From the NCBI GenBank assembly GCA_949547975.1, contig CATITW010000298.1, forward strand, positions 1-10,123: a stretch of 10,123 bases of DNA. Direction: 5' to 3'. The stretch comes from Cryomorphaceae bacterium. GTDB lineage: Bacteria > Bacteroidota > Bacteroidia > Flavobacteriales > Schleiferiaceae. Positions 8,201-10,123 of this stretch are shown one piece after another (the first letter of the stretch is position 1; the number at the start of each line of letters is the position of its first letter). The translations under genes and the position numbers were made by a program. Below the pieces are notes generated by a model, which did no database searches, had not been told where the DNA came from, and saw only the letters and a list, made by a program, of their open reading frames with translations.

Positions 8201-8350
8201 CTTTTGACGTTGACTAATTTCATCGGCCTAGATCCTGAAATTGCTCGTGATTTCGAGAACGCTACGGATCGTAACATGTCACCAAACATCACCTATTTGA
8301 CGCCGCCGCAAGAGCGCACGTACAACATCGGTGTAAATATTAACTTCTAA
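5282..8350 (+). CDS. susC: SusC/RagA family TonB-linked outer-membrane transporter
   Basis: A 1022-residue protein, the usual size for SusC. A signal peptide (1-22 or so, KINARLFAFVLALFGSTYLGAQ) precedes a carboxypeptidase-regulatory-like beta-sandwich (about 25-97, LSGVVVDEYNEPLPSVAI). Then comes the SusC signature DEVVVVGYG (103-111) and a plug domain (about 115-242) with VRIRGVASISAGGDPLYVVD (164-183) and IYGSRGSNGVVLITTKRGK (227-245). The rest is a 22-strand-type barrel rich in Tyr, Trp and Asn, ending in TYNIGVNINF, a typical outer-membrane insertion end. It forms the barrel of a SusCD pair that imports oligosaccharides using TonB energy. Substrate cannot be read from it. The maltose-phosphorylase-type genes nearby suggest alpha-gluco-oligosaccharides (inference). 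It leads the plus-strand operon, 11 bases ahead of susD. The symbol denotes the family, not orthology to the Bacteroides starch gene. Confidence 0.95.
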   Translation: MKINARLFAFVLALFGSTYLGAQNLSGVVVDEYNEPLPSVAITVENGGATMTDYSGQYQLTLNKGTYKVSFAFIGYETQTRSITVDGKKVVNVVMKPSKTQLDEVVVVGYGVSRKRDLTGSVVSLKTKELTDIPTPSFENAIQGKAAGVQVITGSGIAGSGSMVRIRGVASISAGGDPLYVVDGIPITQDYFLNGNRGGFNTNPLATINPNDIESVDILKDAAATGIYGSRGSNGVVLITTKRGKSKKLAYNFSSRVGFSNPTALPNMMNKDQYLQMYEEAWVNDGNVGVPELPGNRMSWAEAQAFEGTDWVQQTIQQGIKHGYDFSASRGFKGGNFYAGLSYNDNNSYLVGNSYERLSGRFNVDFNITDKFKLGVSTSLSRGINNRIDAAWSGGFGEAMSRALPIYPVRYAEDEYDDDGNLVAQAGDYWLKGGIGLNPVAQREMKDWTAIEDRTINNITLDYKLSDAWTFRGQGAVDYMNFQDHIWEKPGYDPTYKDAEGNFLGRANMYTYDVWNTSGNATANYIKDLGENHHINWLIGSEYQYNRVKRWDAFYDSEAVGQIRETGQYVNDPLSYIEEYAFASAFTRLNYNYKGKYYAEALIRRDGSSKFGPNNKYGNFPAASVGWVISDEDFMGAVPNINFLKLKASVGKNGNSAIPSYQWFGYYNVANNGYGGQTYRYPVIRENANLRWETSTTYDVGLEYGFFGDRISGELAWYRKQTNDMLLNVTLQGSTGFGSWWDNVGSVYNTGVEFAIKSRNVVTDNFTWTTDFNIARNTNQITSIGDYSPDAVSGGTNDTRVVVGMPIGTNYLVKFSHVDPQNGRPVYLTKDGEETYTWDLQDRVALGNVMPDAIGGLTNTFNYKNFEFSFLWVFTIGGDIYDSSSKRQMGVVTDWNMRTDLFDRWQQPGDVATYPVLSRDYRTYGANTEWINTDLWLHDGSYARLRNVKFSYRVPSEKLKHVKGLTVNVTGTNLLTLTNFIGLDPEIARDFENATDRNMSPNITYLTPPQERTYNIGVNINF

Positions 8351-8361
8351 TCCTAGCAATC

Positions 8362-9768
8362 ATGAAACAACTAGCAGCCTTTTTAGCCGCAGCAGCGATT
8401 GTAGTAGGAACTACTTCGTGCGAACGAATCCTAGATTTCCAGGCCAATTCTGACAGCCAGATACCAGCCGACTCTGCCATCCTCACCATCGAAGATGCAG
8501 AACAACTTCTAGTCAGCGTGTATGATGTTGCCGCAAATGCATTCGGTGGACGTTACCAAAACATCCCAGAGGTTATGGCCGATAACATCGCAGATCCACT
8601 GGGACTGAATGGCGAGTACGCACAAATCTACCGCTGGACCTCTTCGTTCTTTAACGGATCGTTCGGTGGAGAATACCGCGACGCCTACATCGCCATCTAC
8701 CGTGCGAATACGCTTTTGGAAGAAGTAGCCGACCTCGAAGGCGCCACACCAGCAGCGATCGACCGCATCTCGGCAGAAGCGAAATTTATTCGTGCCCTCT
8801 CGCACTACCACGTGGTACGCATCTGGGCCATGCCGTACGGCTACACCACAGACAACAGTCACCTGGGCATTCCGCTCAAGCTCTCTGCAGATCAAACGCC
8901 GCAGATGCGTGCAACGGTTGCTGAGGTCTATGCGGCCATCGAAAGTGATCTTTTGGACGCAGAAGCAGCGTTGCCTGCAGACAACAGCATCTTCGCAGAC
9001 CAAATGGCAGCGAAGGCATTGCTCGCACACGTCTACCTAGAGATGGGGGACTTTGCCGCAGCAAAAGCCAAGGCATCCGAAGTCATCAACTCTGGCTCGT
9101 ACAGCTTAGAGCAAGACCTCACAGCACGCTTCAACGACCACTTGAACGCAGATTTACCGGAAGAATTCATCTTCACACTAGTCAGCACAAACGAAGTAAG
9201 CGCTACGGACACCTTAGTGGATGAGCGCGGAACGGGCTTTGTCGGCAACTACCGCTCGGACGATCCGAACGCGAACCCGGCTTTGAAAGCAAGCGCAGAT
9301 TTGTATGTCGCGGCTACGGCGGATACCAATGACCTTCGCGGTCAGCAGTGGTATGCTACACGCAATGCGGGAACGCCAGATGAGCTGTATGTGATTAGTA
9401 AATTTGACGCAAGTTTCATCGATGTTCCCCTGTTGCACCTGACGCAGATGTACCTGATCTACGCAGAGTGTGCGGTACGCCTCGGCGAAGACCAAGCGAC
9501 TGCTTTAGGATACATCAACGCCCTTCGTCAGCGCGCGAATGTGAGTGACCTGACGGCACTGACGATCGCAGATGTGATGAACGAACGCAGATTAGAATTG
9601 GCTTGTGAAGGGGACAGATTGTTCCAACTTAAACGCCAAGGTGTTCTGGGTGAGATTCAAAAAATCCGCGGTGTGGATTGGGATTGTCCAGGAATGGTGT
9701 TGCAGTTCCCTAACTTTGAAGGAACAGCGCAAGGATTCATTTATAACGAAGAAGGAGGCTGCGAATAA
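8362..9768 (+). CDS. susD: SusD/RagB family surface glycan-binding lipoprotein
   Basis: A 468-residue lipoprotein. A short signal peptide ends in the lipobox TTSC with lipidated Cys20. Family features are the N-terminal SusD-like part (about 40-230), TPR-like helices such as AEAKFIRALSHYHVVRIWAM (138-157) and QMAAKALLAHVYLEMGDFAA (214-233), YLIYAECAVRLG (364-375), and the hallmark NERRLELACEGDRLFQLKR (407-425). It is somewhat shorter than the usual 500-550 residues. Its end is unusual: the common PIPQ-N-N-P tail is replaced by LQFPNFEGTAQGF and a Gly-Gly-Cys-Glu terminus. The protein caps SusC as a hinged lid and binds glycan at the cell surface. Eleven bases separate it from susC, and 12 bases follow before the next lipoprotein gene, so all three form one operon. 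Confidence 0.95.
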   Translation: MKQLAAFLAAAAIVVGTTSCERILDFQANSDSQIPADSAILTIEDAEQLLVSVYDVAANAFGGRYQNIPEVMADNIADPLGLNGEYAQIYRWTSSFFNGSFGGEYRDAYIAIYRANTLLEEVADLEGATPAAIDRISAEAKFIRALSHYHVVRIWAMPYGYTTDNSHLGIPLKLSADQTPQMRATVAEVYAAIESDLLDAEAALPADNSIFADQMAAKALLAHVYLEMGDFAAAKAKASEVINSGSYSLEQDLTARFNDHLNADLPEEFIFTLVSTNEVSATDTLVDERGTGFVGNYRSDDPNANPALKASADLYVAATADTNDLRGQQWYATRNAGTPDELYVISKFDASFIDVPLLHLTQMYLIYAECAVRLGEDQATALGYINALRQRANVSDLTALTIADVMNERRLELACEGDRLFQLKRQGVLGEIQKIRGVDWDCPGMVLQFPNFEGTAQGFIYNEEGGCE

Positions 9769-9780
9769 GCAGTAAACGAT

Positions 9781-10123
9781 ATGAAAAGAATAGCACTACT
9801 CATCACGGCAGCAGCACTCACCTTGGGTGCGTGTAAGCCAGAAATTCAACCGATCGGCCCTGCATATGAGGCGGGAGCGGGTATCATCGGTACTTGGGAA
9901 CTTACTGGGGCAGACCTGACAGATTTGACCTTGCCAGTGCCTGAAACGCGTGACGTCAGCTCGTTCTACACGAATGCGAACAGCGCTTGGGTGATCTCGT
10001 TTAGTGAAGACAGCACGTACGCGGTAACCTCGCAAGGACCCGGTTTTAACGTGTTTGGAGCTGCAGGTACTTGGAGCTACGATGCACCAGAATTCCCTAC
10101 GGCGTTGCACCTGATGCAGGATA
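9781..10123 (+). CDS. Small lipoprotein of the SusCD operon, lipocalin-like start, runs off the right edge
   Basis: Open from the ATG at 9781 to the window edge (114 codons visible). The N-terminus MKRIALLITAAALTLGACKP is a classic lipoprotein signal with lipidated Cys18. The mature part contains IIGTWELTGADL (residues 34-45) and, later, GTWSYD. The pattern of GxW followed by alternating short beta strands resembles lipocalin-like or DUF-type lipoproteins found after SusD in Bacteroidota. It does not look like a SusE or SusF start with its Ig-like domain, although SusE-position proteins vary. Position immediately after susD implies an outer-membrane accessory role, perhaps glycan binding, but no function can be assigned from what is visible. 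Confidence 0.8.
   Translation, partial: MKRIALLITAAALTLGACKPEIQPIGPAYEAGAGIIGTWELTGADLTDLTLPVPETRDVSSFYTNANSAWVISFSEDSTYAVTSQGPGFNVFGAAGTWSYDAPEFPTALHLMQD

Overview
The window looks like a Bacteroidota chromosome, probably a Flavobacteriales-type organism. It carries a SusC/SusD outer-membrane pair, its genes lack Shine-Dalgarno sequences, and two promoters show the Bacteroidota -7 element TAnnTTTG. All nine genes I can support have recognisable families except the last. I see no RNA gene, insertion sequence, phage or CRISPR signal.

Left half (minus strand, 1-4348): a tight five-gene cluster read from right to left. The order is pfkA (6-phosphofructokinase), gapA (glyceraldehyde-3-phosphate dehydrogenase), a BadF/BadG-type sugar kinase, pgmB (beta-phosphoglucomutase), and the first 247 codons of a family GH65 disaccharide phosphorylase that runs off the left edge. 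Gaps are 18, 64, 1 and 30 bases. The 64-base gap holds a strong hairpin. The cluster reads as a pathway: phosphorolysis of an alpha-glucose disaccharide such as maltose gives beta-glucose-1-phosphate plus glucose. PgmB converts the first to glucose-6-phosphate, the kinase may phosphorylate the second, and PfkA and GapA carry the carbon down glycolysis.

Centre (4349-5281): a divergent promoter region, then a plus-strand gene for a Nudix-fold transcription factor of the NrtR type with a degenerate Nudix box, then a 148-base intergenic region with a hairpin, repeats and a promoter.

Right half (plus strand, 5282-10123): susC (TonB-dependent oligosaccharide transporter), susD (surface glycan-binding lipoprotein) and the start of a third, small lipoprotein gene that runs off the right edge. 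This would bring oligosaccharides through the outer membrane.

The most interesting signal is a palindrome, AGTGTA-N5-TACACT, in the pfkA/regulator promoter region. It recurs almost exactly (AGTGTA-N5-TACATT) over the -7 element of the susC promoter. This suggests that the Nudix-type regulator coordinates glycan uptake (susCD) with disaccharide phosphorolysis and lower glycolysis (pfkA-gapA-kinase-pgmB-GH65) as one regulon. The operator assignment is inference; the sequence matches are direct observation.
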